Shown here piece by piece: positions 1 through 7,934 of a stretch of DNA of 64,000 nucleotides. The position numbers and the translations under genes are program-made. Each line of letters begins with the position of its first letter. Within the stretch, counting starts at the first letter, position 1. This DNA comes from Tolypothrix bouteillei VB521301 (GTDB lineage Bacteria; Cyanobacteriota; Cyanobacteriia; Cyanobacteriales; Nostocaceae). The notes beneath the pieces are model-generated. The model was not told where the DNA came from. It saw only the letters and a program-made list of their open reading frames with translations, and made no database searches. The stretch is taken from contig NZ_JHEG04000002.1 in the NCBI RefSeq assembly GCF_000760695.4, positions 62,001-126,000 on the forward strand. Reading direction: 5' to 3'.

Positions 1-645
1 CGCAGGGCGATCGCCCAAACGAAATACCCGTTCGACCATATCTTGCTCTGCTTCCTCAAAGGTTCCTTCCTCGGTTCCTTGCTCGATGAGAACTCTAATT
101 TCTTCTTCTGTCACTTGCGGTTCTGTGGATGGTCTAATACCCAAGATTCGCAGTACTGTTTCAGTAGAAAGACTGAGTAAAGAGACAATGGGTGCGCCAG
201 ATGTAGCTAACATCCGCATGGGGATAGATACAGCCGAGGCTATGGATTCCGGATTGTTTAAAGCTAGCCGTTTTGGGACTAGTTCTCCAAGAATCAGTGT
301 TAAATAGGTAATAATTAGAATGGCTATGCCTTGAGCTAGCTGTCCCTTGTAATTGTCTGGAAAAGGTATAAGACTTAAAATAGGCAAAAGTCTTTTAGCG
401 ATGGTTTCTTCGCCAAAAGCACCAGACAGAATCGTGAGGAGTGTAATTCCAATCTGAACTGTTCCCAGGAATTGATTGGGAGAAGACGCCAGTTCTAAAG
501 CAATCCGCGCTTTAGCATCACCTTGGTTAGCCAGTTGTTGCAAGCGTGCTTTTCGAGACGAGACGATCGCCAGTTCAGACATGACAAACAAACCATTGGC
601 GAGAATTAGAAGAAGAATTAATAGAATTTCGATTGTTGGAGACAT
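1..645 (-). CDS. CNNM/CorC-type hemolysin-family membrane protein (3' end outside window)
   Basis: The reading frame is open from the ATG at 645 to the window edge, giving 215 codons of an incomplete gene. The N-terminus (MSPTIEILLILLLILANGLF) begins a DUF21-type membrane region. Further hydrophobic segments follow, and the GELVPKRLALNNPE stretch is typical of DUF21 proteins. The last visible part (EEEIRVLIEQGTEEGTFEEA) is the acidic linker that normally precedes the paired CBS domains, so the CBS and transporter-associated domains should lie beyond position 1. Members are inner-membrane proteins implicated in divalent cation (Mg2+/Co2+) efflux or tolerance; the substrate here cannot be read from sequence. 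It is transcribed away from mfd. Confidence 0.85.
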   Translation of the reverse strand, partial: MSPTIEILLILLLILANGLFVMSELAIVSSRKARLQQLANQGDAKARIALELASSPNQFLGTVQIGITLLTILSGAFGEETIAKRLLPILSLIPFPDNYKGQLAQGIAILIITYLTLILGELVPKRLALNNPESIASAVSIPMRMLATSGAPIVSLLSLSTETVLRILGIRPSTEPQVTEEEIRVLIEQGTEEGTFEEAEQDMVERVFRLGDRPA

Positions 646-995
646 TTGAATAATGCCGATACCATCGGCTACCTCTGCTTAACCTTAACCTCTTAGTATC
701 TAGTATCCAAGGAGATATCATGAAATACTCTAAATCCAGAAAAAGCAATTCATTGAGAACTATAGGTAAGTCATAAGTCAGTTAAAATAAGTCACGCCGA
801 ACCGTATATTCGCGATTGGTCAGTGGTTATTGTACTAGTTTTTTATTGCTTCTACATAAATATAAGCAAGATTGCGATCGCAATTGTCATGTCGCAAGGC
901 GTACTACATTAATCTCTTCCATTGTTGGGACTTTTAAAATAGTGGAGGTAGGTGTATTGTACTAACCTACCTTGAAAAATCATATATTTAAACTT
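646..995. other. Intergenic region between the divergent CNNM-like gene and mfd
   Basis: About 350 bases with no supported gene. It must hold the promoters of both divergent genes. The only structure seen is a perfect inverted repeat just upstream of mfd, listed separately. A HIP1-like GCGATCGC lies near 874. Confidence 0.5.
946..972. promoter_or_regulatory. Perfect 8-bp inverted repeat before mfd
   Basis: AGGTAGGT at 946-953 and ACCTACCT at 965-972 are perfect inverted repeats separated by 11 bases, 23 bases before the likely mfd ATG at 996. This could be an operator or an mRNA hairpin near the ribosome site. It overlaps a TTG at 972 that would otherwise extend the frame, which argues that translation starts at 996. 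Confidence 0.4.
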
Positions 996-3900
996 ATGGC
1001 ATTTTCTTCCATTGTGCGTGCTTTGGGGCGATCTTCGCTCACCACTGAACTTTTATCCAAGCTCAATCGGCAACAAGAATTGTTGTTAAGTGGCATTCCT
1101 CGCTTGCCTAAGGGCTTGGTAGCATCGGCATTAGCTCAAACTGAGGGACGGAATTTGTTCGTGGTTTGTGCGACTCTGGAGGAAGCCGGACGTTGGACAA
1201 CACAACTTGAAGCAATGGGGTGGCAAACAGTACACTTTTACCCCACATCTGAAGCGTCCCCATACGAACCCTTCGATCCGGAAACGGAAATGACTTGGGG
1301 ACAGATGCAGGTATTGGCGGATTTAGTCAGTAGCAATTCCCCATCGGGGATCGGGAATTCTTCGTCTCCAATATCCAATATCCAATCCCCGACCCCCAAC
1401 ATGGCAATTGTCGCCACTGTCGCAGCGCTACAACCGCATTTGCCACCAGCAGAAGCTTTTATTCCTTTCTGTATCACTCTCAAGCGGGGTATGGAATTTG
1501 ACTTGGATGATTTCAGTGAAGAAATTACCAAGCTGGGGTATGAACGAGTACCAATGGTGGAAACAGAGGGTCAGTGGAGCCGACGGGGGGATATTGTTGA
1601 CGTTTTTCCCGTATCTTCTGAATTACCAGTACGACTCGAATGGTTCGGGGATGAAATTGAGCAACTCCGAGAATTTGACCCAGCCACTCAACGCTCAACA
1701 ACTCTTGACAAAATAGACCAGATCGTGCTTACCCCCACAAGCTTTGCTCCAATTGTGATGGAAGCACTCAAAGATAGTACTGAATTTCAAAGGCTGAGTG
1801 CTCAGTTAGAAGAGAATTCAGAATTTACCACTCAGGATTCAGAAATTTTGGAAGGTAGCCGTCGTTTTTTGGGCTTAGCTTTTGACAAACCCGCTTCCCT
1901 ACTCGATTATTTGCCTGCAAATACTTTAATCACTATTGATGAACCAGAACAGTGTCACGCTCATAGCGATCGCTGGGTAGAAAATGCTGAAGAACAATGG
2001 GAAGGTCACGAGCAATCCTCAGCCTCGAGTCCCCCCATACCCAAAATCCATCGTTGGTTTGATGAATGTCTGGCTGACCTAGCAAGATTTCATAAATTAT
2101 CCTTATCGGAATTGGTAGAAGAAGGGTCTGGAATTATCAATCTTGCCAGTCGCAGAGTACCAGTGACGCCACACCAATTTGCCAAAATTGCGGAGACACT
2201 GCGACAAGAACGCGAACGCAAGTTCTCCATTTGGCTGCTTTCCGCCCAGCCGTCGCGTTCGGTCTCCCTATTACAAGAACATGACTGTCCCGCACAGTTT
2301 ATTCCCAATCCCCGCGACTACCAAGCCATTGAAAAGTTGCAGATCAATCACACACCAGTGGCGCTTAAGTATTCAGGATTGGCTGAACTAGAAGGTTTTA
2401 TTCTTCCGACTTTTCGCATAGTTGTTATTACCGACCGCGAATTTTACGGTCAACACACTCTAGCGACTCCCAGTTATGTTCGCAAGCGGCGAAAAGCTGC
2501 TTCAAAACAAGTCGATCCCAACAAACTGCGTCCGGGAGATTTTGTTGTTCATAAAAACCACGGTGTTGGTAAATTCCTCAAATTAGAGAGTCTGACACTG
2601 AATGAGGAAACACGCGAGTATTTGGTAGTGCAGTATGCTGACGGTTTATTAAGAGTCGCAGCCGACCAAGTGGGTGTTTTATCACGGTTGCGTACAACAA
2701 ACGATAAGCCACCAGAACTGAATAAAATGACTGGTAAGGCTTGGGAAAATACGAAGAACAAAGTCCGCAAAGCTATCAAAAAATTGGCAGTGGACTTGCT
2801 GAAATTGTATGCAGCGCGATCGCAGCAGACAGGATATGCCTATCCCTTAGATACACCTTGGCAGGAGGAAATGGAAGACTCTTTTCCCTACCAACCCACT
2901 ACCGACCAGCTTAAAGCGACACAAGATGTCAAACGGGATATGGAAAGCGAACGACCAATGGATCGATTGGTCTGTGGGGATGTTGGTTTTGGAAAAACAG
3001 AAGTGGCAATTCGGGCAATTTTTAAAGCCGTGACCGCTGCAGGAAAACAAGTGGCACTGCTTGCACCCACTACCATCCTCACTCAACAGCACTACCATAC
3101 CTTAAAAGAACGCTTTGCACCTTATCCTATTAACGTGGGTTTACTGAACCGTTTCCGCACGGCTGAAGAACGTCGCGATATTTTGAAACGATTGTCAACA
3201 GGTGAATTAGACGTGGTTGTTGGAACGCACCAACTTTTAGGAAAAGGGGTTGCTTTCCGCGATTTGGGACTGTTAGTAGTAGATGAAGAACAGCGCTTTG
3301 GGGTGAACCAAAAGGAGAAAATCAAATCACTCAAAACACAGGTTGACGTGTTAACCCTCTCTGCAACACCCATTCCCCGCACGCTGTATATGTCCCTATC
3401 GGGAATTCGGGAAATGAGCTTGATTACAACGCCTCCTCCATCCCGGCGACCGATTAAAACTCACCTTTCTCCCATGAACCCAGAAAGTGTTCGCAGTGCA
3501 ATTCGCCAAGAACTCGATAGAGGCGGACAGGTGTTTTATGTGGTTCCACGAGTTGAGGGAATTGAGGAAACAGCAGGAAGTTTGCGCGAGATGATACCGG
3601 GCGCTAGAATTGCCATTGCCCACGGTCAAATGGACGAAAGTGAGTTGGAATCAACCATGCTTTCTTTTAGCAATGCTGAAGCGGATATTCTGGTTTGTAC
3701 GACCATTATTGAATCGGGTTTGGATATCCCGCGAGTGAATACTATCTTGATTGAAGATGCTCATCGCTTTGGCTTATCACAGCTTTACCAATTACGGGGT
3801 CGTGTTGGTCGTGCGGGTATTCAAGCTCATGCATGGTTGTTTTATCCAAGACAGAGGACGTTATCGGATGCAGCCCGCCAGAGATTGCGGGCTATACAGG

Positions 3901-4544
3901 AATTTGCTCAATTGGGTTCTGGTTATCAACTAGCAATGCGCGATATGGAAATTCGCGGTGTAGGTAACTTGCTAGGTGCAGAACAATCGGGACAAATGGA
4001 AGCAATTGGTTTTGATTTGTATATGGAAATGCTAGAAGAAGCAATCCGTGAAATTAGAGGTCAAGAAATTCCTAAAGTTGACGATACCCAAATTGACCTT
4101 AATCTCACTGCGTTTATCCCTGCGGATTACATAACAGATTTAGACCAAAAGATGAGCGCCTACCGCGCTGTTGCATCGGCAAAAAATAAAGAAGAGTTGA
4201 TGCAAATTGCTGCTGAATGGAGCGATCGATTTGGGGCAGTTCCCTCTCCAGCAACTCAGCTATTGCGAGTAGTCGAATTGAAACAGTTGGCCAAAAATTT
4301 AGGGTTTAGCCGCATTAAACCGGAGAACAAACAGCATATTGTTTTAGAAACACAAATGGAAGAACCGGGTTGGAATTTATTAGCTGAGAATTTGCCGGAA
4401 CACTTGAGGACAAGGTTTGTATTTTCTCCTGGAAAAGTCACAGTGCGCGGATTGGCAGTTGTTAAAGCAGATCAACAATTGCAAATGTTGATAGATGCTT
4501 TGAATAAAATGCAAGGAGCAGTTCCAGAGGTGGCTGTTGTTTAA
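996..4544 (+). CDS. mfd: Transcription-repair coupling factor Mfd
   Basis: Mfd is a cytoplasmic ATP-dependent DNA translocase. It removes RNA polymerase stalled at lesions and recruits UvrA for nucleotide excision repair. The protein has about 1182 residues, normal for the family. In order it shows a UvrB-like N-terminal region, a CarD/RID polymerase-binding domain (from about residue 505, [15 protein letters not shown]), and a RecG-like SF2 helicase core with Walker A GDVGFGKT (661-668) and DEEQ box (763-766). The later motif [10 protein letters not shown] and the C-terminal TRCF domain follow. A TTG at 972 would add eight residues, but [13 protein letters not shown] at the ATG of 996 fits the cyanobacterial N-terminus. 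Codons near 1331-1401 encode a Ser/Pro/Asn-rich insert made of near-repeats. Confidence 0.96.
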   Translation: MAFSSIVRALGRSSLTTELLSKLNRQQELLLSGIPRLPKGLVASALAQTEGRNLFVVCATLEEAGRWTTQLEAMGWQTVHFYPTSEASPYEPFDPETEMTWGQMQVLADLVSSNSPSGIGNSSSPISNIQSPTPNMAIVATVAALQPHLPPAEAFIPFCITLKRGMEFDLDDFSEEITKLGYERVPMVETEGQWSRRGDIVDVFPVSSELPVRLEWFGDEIEQLREFDPATQRSTTLDKIDQIVLTPTSFAPIVMEALKDSTEFQRLSAQLEENSEFTTQDSEILEGSRRFLGLAFDKPASLLDYLPANTLITIDEPEQCHAHSDRWVENAEEQWEGHEQSSASSPPIPKIHRWFDECLADLARFHKLSLSELVEEGSGIINLASRRVPVTPHQFAKIAETLRQERERKFSIWLLSAQPSRSVSLLQEHDCPAQFIPNPRDYQAIEKLQINHTPVALKYSGLAELEGFILPTFRIVVITDREFYGQHTLATPSYVRKRRKAASKQVDPNKLRPGDFVVHKNHGVGKFLKLESLTLNEETREYLVVQYADGLLRVAADQVGVLSRLRTTNDKPPELNKMTGKAWENTKNKVRKAIKKLAVDLLKLYAARSQQTGYAYPLDTPWQEEMEDSFPYQPTTDQLKATQDVKRDMESERPMDRLVCGDVGFGKTEVAIRAIFKAVTAAGKQVALLAPTTILTQQHYHTLKERFAPYPINVGLLNRFRTAEERRDILKRLSTGELDVVVGTHQLLGKGVAFRDLGLLVVDEEQRFGVNQKEKIKSLKTQVDVLTLSATPIPRTLYMSLSGIREMSLITTPPPSRRPIKTHLSPMNPESVRSAIRQELDRGGQVFYVVPRVEGIEETAGSLREMIPGARIAIAHGQMDESELESTMLSFSNAEADILVCTTIIESGLDIPRVNTILIEDAHRFGLSQLYQLRGRVGRAGIQAHAWLFYPRQRTLSDAARQRLRAIQEFAQLGSGYQLAMRDMEIRGVGNLLGAEQSGQMEAIGFDLYMEMLEEAIREIRGQEIPKVDDTQIDLNLTAFIPADYITDLDQKMSAYRAVASAKNKEELMQIAAEWSDRFGAVPSPATQLLRVVELKQLAKNLGFSRIKPENKQHIVLETQMEEPGWNLLAENLPEHLRTRFVFSPGKVTVRGLAVVKADQQLQMLIDALNKMQGAVPEVAVV

Positions 4545-4552
4545 ATTGACAC

Positions 4553-4575
4553 TCCCACACCTAGAAAGTGTGGGA
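4553..4575 (+). terminator. Stem-loop after mfd
   Basis: TCCCACAC and GTGTGGGA form a perfect 8-bp stem around a 7-base loop, followed by TTCTT, eight bases after the mfd stop. It can act as a terminator although the T-run is poor. Similar hairpins also occur at the ends of IS200/IS605-type elements in cyanobacteria, so it could be a transposon-end remnant. Confidence 0.5.
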
Positions 4576-4618
4576 TTCTTGAAGACTAAGCCAAGTCTCC
4601 AATATCCCATAAACTCAA

Positions 4619-4795
4619 GTGAAAGCTTTGAAAAAGCAGCTACTTGAGTGGACAGTTTATGTAGTAATTCCAGTCGATATTTACAACAGCTTTTTCTTGA
4701 GATTTGACTTTATTCGGGAAATGGTTGAGGAGTACGATTTGAAACTGATTGTTTTTCACCCTAGTACTAAGGAGATTATTTTATGGAGAAACTAA
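4619..4795 (+). pseudogene. XisH C-terminal remnant
   Basis: The frame encodes about 58 residues (GTG at 4619). Its segments WTVYVVIPVDIYNSFF and EYDLKLIVFHPSTKEIILW resemble the C-terminal third of XisH proteins, which are about 138 residues and usually read LYLAIPVDxYxxFF and KLIVYxPxxExIxKWIN. XisH is a PD-(D/E)XK-like protein needed with XisI for fdxN-element excision in Anabaena, and it has many paralogues of unknown role. The N-terminal two thirds, including the nuclease core, are absent; only a stop and the mfd hairpin region lie upstream. The stop overlaps the next ATG by 13 bases, the usual xisH-xisI arrangement. Family assignment is from remembered consensus. Confidence 0.65.
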
Positions 4796-5013
4796 ATTAT
4801 TGCGACTTAGTTGAAAAAAGACTTAAACAATATGCAACTATTACGATGGGTGAAGGTACGGAAATTGAGTTCATTACCAAGCGCTCGAACGGGCATTATC
4901 TAGTTATGTTTATTGGTTGGCGGGATGAAGTTCAGGTGTATGGGAGTTTGATTCATATCGATACGCTTACGCCGATCCAATACAGTCAGACAGATCCCCC
5001 TACAAATTTATAA
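4783..5013 (+). pseudogene. XisI-like protein, C-terminally truncated
   Basis: Seventy-six residues beginning MEKLNYCDLVEKRLKQYA. The stretch VMFIGWRDEVQVYGSLIHID matches the XisI pattern of a GW, then RVYG, then a HIDI block. Full XisI proteins are about 110 residues and continue with a conserved region (KIWIQxDGTE and on) that is missing here. After HID the sequence becomes unrelated, and the frame ends inside the 3' end of the convergent FGE-like gene with a 6-base overlap. With the xisH fragment it forms a decayed pair and probably no longer acts. It could still be translated, because the start and the coupling overlap are intact. Confidence 0.65.
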
Positions 5014-6114
5014 AGGAAGAACGACCCGAAAACCGTAGTAGAGGCTAGGGCAACCGCGCTGACACGCACCCCGATCCGCAGACCGACAGTTTAAAGCAAA
5101 GCTGCACCAGCAACCGCCACGAATTATTTTAGTATGATTACCGCTTTGACTGAACCAAGCACTACCATTTATTGGTGCGTCTGTATAATTCTCATGCCAG
5201 TCATCTTCACACCATTCCCACACATTCCCGTGCATATCGTACAAACCAAAAGCGTTAGGGGGAAAAGAACCTACATCTGTGGTTTGGGCTCGAAATTTTC
5301 CCTTCGGTGCAGCACTGTAGGGATAACCACTGTGGTAATTGACTAAATCTGGAGTAATAGTTTCACCAAAATAAAAAGGTGTATTTGTCCCCGCTCGACA
5401 AGCATACTCCCATTCAGCTTCTGTTGGCAATCTATAGTTTTTTCCTGTTCTTTGACTTAATTTTTGACAGAAAGTTACAGCATTATCCCAACTGACATTT
5501 TCAACGGGGCGATTATCGCCTTTAAAATTAGAAGGATTACTTTCCATAACCGCTTGATATTGTGCCTGTGTCAATTGATATTTTCCCATACAGAAACTAG
5601 TCACAGAAACTTGATGCGGGGGACTTTCATTCAAATACAGCACTTCCTGCTCCGGGGACCCCATCAGAAAACTTCCTCCAGGAATTGCAGCCATTTCTAA
5701 AGTCACACCATTGCCTAAATCTTCTAGAAAATATCTGGCTGTGCGTTGCTGACGCTGTATATTTTCCCCAAATTCGTTGAGGGTAACTATTTCAATAGGT
5801 TCTAGTTTAAACCCCAATCTATGAGGCTCTTGTAATACTTGCTTAATTCTAGGTTCTGTTCTAGAATTTAATATGAAATAAGCGGCATTTTGTACAGCCC
5901 AGGATTTATCTTTTAAAGCTGCAATAACTAAATCTAAACCAGGCTCTCCATAGTTCGTAGCTTGCTCAAGTGCAGCAATTTGCACCTTGGCATCTGAATT
6001 GCTTAGCTGCAATTTTATCCCTTCAATACCACCTAACACGGCTGCATTCTCAGGTAATGAACTATTACCACCAAACACAGCATCGTATTCTCGCGGTTGT
6101 TGTGGATTATTCAC
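5008..6114 (-). CDS. HEAT-repeat / formylglycine-generating-enzyme (SUMF1) domain protein
   Basis: 368 residues. Residues 1-110 contain a HEAT-like helical region (AKVQIAALEQATNYGEPGLD, SWAVQNAAYFILNS). Residues from about 140 are an FGE-sulfatase/SUMF1 domain with its usual landmarks: MAAIPGGSFLMGSPEQE, RLPTEAEWEYACRAGT, DMHGNVWEWCEDDW and a final GFRV. Genuine FGEs oxidise a sulfatase cysteine to formylglycine, but most bacterial SUMF1-fold proteins have other or unknown roles. Cysteines sit in WCSFALNC near the expected catalytic site, yet their spacing differs from the classical C-x4-C pair, so sulfatase activation is not supported. No sulfatase gene is nearby. The HEAT-SUMF1 fusion is a layout I associate with cyanobacteria. 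Confidence 0.85.
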   Translation of the reverse strand: MNNPQQPREYDAVFGGNSSLPENAAVLGGIEGIKLQLSNSDAKVQIAALEQATNYGEPGLDLVIAALKDKSWAVQNAAYFILNSRTEPRIKQVLQEPHRLGFKLEPIEIVTLNEFGENIQRQQRTARYFLEDLGNGVTLEMAAIPGGSFLMGSPEQEVLYLNESPPHQVSVTSFCMGKYQLTQAQYQAVMESNPSNFKGDNRPVENVSWDNAVTFCQKLSQRTGKNYRLPTEAEWEYACRAGTNTPFYFGETITPDLVNYHSGYPYSAAPKGKFRAQTTDVGSFPPNAFGLYDMHGNVWEWCEDDWHENYTDAPINGSAWFSQSGNHTKIIRGGCWCSFALNCRSADRGACQRGCPSLYYGFRVVLPL

Positions 6115-6629
6115 GAGCGTTTAATACGTAGGTTTAACTTATAATGTATTAAAAATAGCATAATTAGTTAATTTTTCTATCGATTATAGGCAACAGCCAA
6201 GGCGGTTTAAAGATTTGAGTCTTTGTAAGCTCTCAGCAGTCAACTATCAGCTTATGCCGCATTGGCGGTCAAGCCCTAAAATGCCGTAGAGCAATGCGAT
6301 TTTGATGCGAATAATTAGTATTTACTTTCAATAGCATCACGGAATGATGCGGTTTCCCCTCAAAGTGGATGCGGCATAGCATTTTTGCGTACACTTCGCA
6401 CGAGATCTGCACGTGCGGGCACTCTCGAAGAGTCAATAAAAAAAGTTTCAAGATTTCAAGTTTTTCCTTAACATACAAAAATTGTCTTTTGGTACAGTCC
6501 CGCCGTGAGCTACTGACAATTTTGCAATTATTTTTCTTCTACAGACATCAATATCTGCTTAACTTAGTGGTTGTTAATGTCAAATTATACTTTGGAATAT
6601 TGTCTTTAATATTCCCCCGAGCACAGATA
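6115..6629. other. Intergenic region with a long inverted repeat
   Basis: About 515 bases without a supported gene. A frame runs in from 6369 toward the next gene, but its first 87 codons have no family character, and the recognisable protein starts at 6630. A 10-bp inverted repeat spans 6253-6378 and is listed separately. Confidence 0.5.
6253..6378. repeat. Inverted repeat with 10-bp perfect arms
   Basis: TATGCCGCAT at 6253-6262 and ATGCGGCATA at 6369-6378 are perfect inverted copies 106 bases apart. GATGCGGTTT and ATGCCGTAGAG-like copies of the arm lie between them, so the whole segment could fold. It may be a small non-autonomous element or a structured RNA. Confidence 0.4.
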
Positions 6630-7133
6630 ATGAGCCTCAACACTCAAAAAGAAGATTTCAGTTATGCTTATGTATATGCCGTTACAGCATCTGCTGGCTA
6701 TTCCCTACAAGCAGCCACACGTAGATTGGATTTGAGCGGCATTGATGCCACGATTACCGTACCGGGAAAACTCAACTCCAAACGACTGCCGAGGTTTGAC
6801 ATACAAATTAAATCCACATCCCTTGATGTGGCTAAGGAAACATCTATCAAATACCCACTCAGCATCAAAAACTACGATGAACTCCGCGAAGTTGACCCCT
6901 TCGTACCGCAACTCTTAATCCTGGTTCTTATTCCAGACGATGTTAACGACTGGCTATCTCAGTCGGAAGAATCCCTATGCTTGAAACGGTGCGGTTACTG
7001 GCTATCGCTGCGCGGACAACCACCAGTTGATAACCTCTCAACCACCACCGTTGATATTAAGCGTCAAAATATATTTAGCACGAATGCACTTCGTATGATA
7101 ATGAAACGCATTGCCGATGGAGAGAAACTATGA
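6630..7133 (+). CDS. DUF4365-family protein (PD-(D/E)XK nuclease-like)
   Basis: 167 residues from the ATG at 6630. The N-terminal helix (KEDFSYAYVYAVTASAGYSL) is followed by GIDATI with Asp39 and RFDIQIKSTS with Gln59 and Lys61. That is the D...(E/Q)xK pattern of restriction-endonuclease-fold proteins and the typical opening of DUF4365. The remainder (YDELREVDPFVPQLLILVLI, CGYWLSLRG) also fits the family. Function is unproven; DUF4365 proteins are suspected DNA nucleases of defence or toxin modules. The stop overlaps the next start as ATGA, implying translational coupling with the partner below. A longer upstream frame exists, but the family similarity begins here. Confidence 0.75.
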   Translation: MSLNTQKEDFSYAYVYAVTASAGYSLQAATRRLDLSGIDATITVPGKLNSKRLPRFDIQIKSTSLDVAKETSIKYPLSIKNYDELREVDPFVPQLLILVLIPDDVNDWLSQSEESLCLKRCGYWLSLRGQPPVDNLSTTTVDIKRQNIFSTNALRMIMKRIADGEKL

Positions 7134-7660
7134 TAGCTATCAACTCGGATGTTGAAAAATTCAAATATATCGACCCCCAACAAGTGGAGATTTATCTGCG
7201 ATCGCATGGTTGGTATCAACAGCAACCTAGGGGTGATAAAGCCGACCTTTGGACTCTAAACGATTTTGAAATTCTACTTCCCCTCAAACCAGAAATTGTT
7301 GACTTTAAGAGACGGATGGCGGAAGTCTTAGAAACCCTTGCATTAGCAGAAAATCGCTCTCAAATTGAGATTTTTAGCTCACTCATTACCAATGCACCCA
7401 ACATCACCATTCAAGGATTGGTCACGCACATTGAAACACCATTTGCTGACAAAATGATTGGAGAAATTACATTATTTGGCGTGGTTGTCGATAGACTGCG
7501 TCCAATCAAAACAGAATTAGCTGACCGCGATTATATAATAGCTATCAAGGCATATCAAGAGCGGTTACCAGTCCTTTGTACGGGCGATTTAATCAAAGAA
7601 AACGATATATTTCTTCTCAAAAATTCCCGCAATCTTCAACTGGATAATAGCTCTCAGTAA
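7130..7660 (+). CDS. Conserved hypothetical partner of the DUF4365 protein
   Basis: 176 residues with no catalytic motif that I recognise. The N-terminus (DPQQVEIYLRSHGWYQQQPR, then KADLWTL and ILLPL) looks like a small alpha/beta domain. A central helical part (RMAEVLETLALAENRSQIEI) and a beta-rich C-terminal half (ITIQGLVTHIETPF, MIGEITLFGVVVDRL, LCTGDLI) follow. It starts inside the stop of the DUF4365 gene, so the two proteins are probably made together. A regulator, antitoxin or specificity partner is possible by arrangement only. No membrane segment or signal peptide is seen. Confidence 0.7.
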   Translation: MIAINSDVEKFKYIDPQQVEIYLRSHGWYQQQPRGDKADLWTLNDFEILLPLKPEIVDFKRRMAEVLETLALAENRSQIEIFSSLITNAPNITIQGLVTHIETPFADKMIGEITLFGVVVDRLRPIKTELADRDYIIAIKAYQERLPVLCTGDLIKENDIFLLKNSRNLQLDNSSQ

Positions 7661-7791
7661 AATTCCTTCACCTCACCGCTTATATCAGCACGGTGGGGAC
7701 GCGGAACATCTGGATCGACGGGGACAGCGATATCGCGCACAGACTCGCTCCTTTGAGATGGGGAACCGCACCATCGCACTCCAAACCCAAA

Positions 7792-7904
7792 AACCCAAGC
7801 TTATCACTTAAATATATAGTGTGTTTGAACTCACACATCTAGCAGCGCTTACGCGATCTGACGAAGGCAGTAGCGAAGCTATCGCATAACTAACAGCTTG
7901 GGTT
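7792..7904. repeat. 113-bp palindromic element with 10-bp terminal inverted repeats
   Basis: AACCCAAGCT at 7792-7801 and AGCTTGGGTT at 7895-7904 are perfect inverted copies. Inside are a GTGTG...CACAC hairpin (about 7819-7836) and the string TAGCGAAGCTATCGC, a type of repeat common between genes in Nostocales. It lies at the 3' side of both flanking genes and may also terminate transcription. Confidence 0.45.
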
Positions 7905-7934
7905 ATTATCTAATTGAGTCGCGTGTTGTTACTG

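Noticed and set aside
972..995. TTG start adding eight residues to Mfd
   Set aside because: It overlaps one arm of an inverted repeat and the conserved N-terminus begins at the ATG of 996.
4553..4610. Full IS200/IS605 element at the mfd end
   Set aside because: Only a hairpin resembling an element end is present; no tnpA or tnpB sequence follows.
6369..6629. N-terminal extension of the DUF4365 frame
   Set aside because: It crosses the arm of an inverted repeat and lacks family character; the ATG at 6630 fits the family start.
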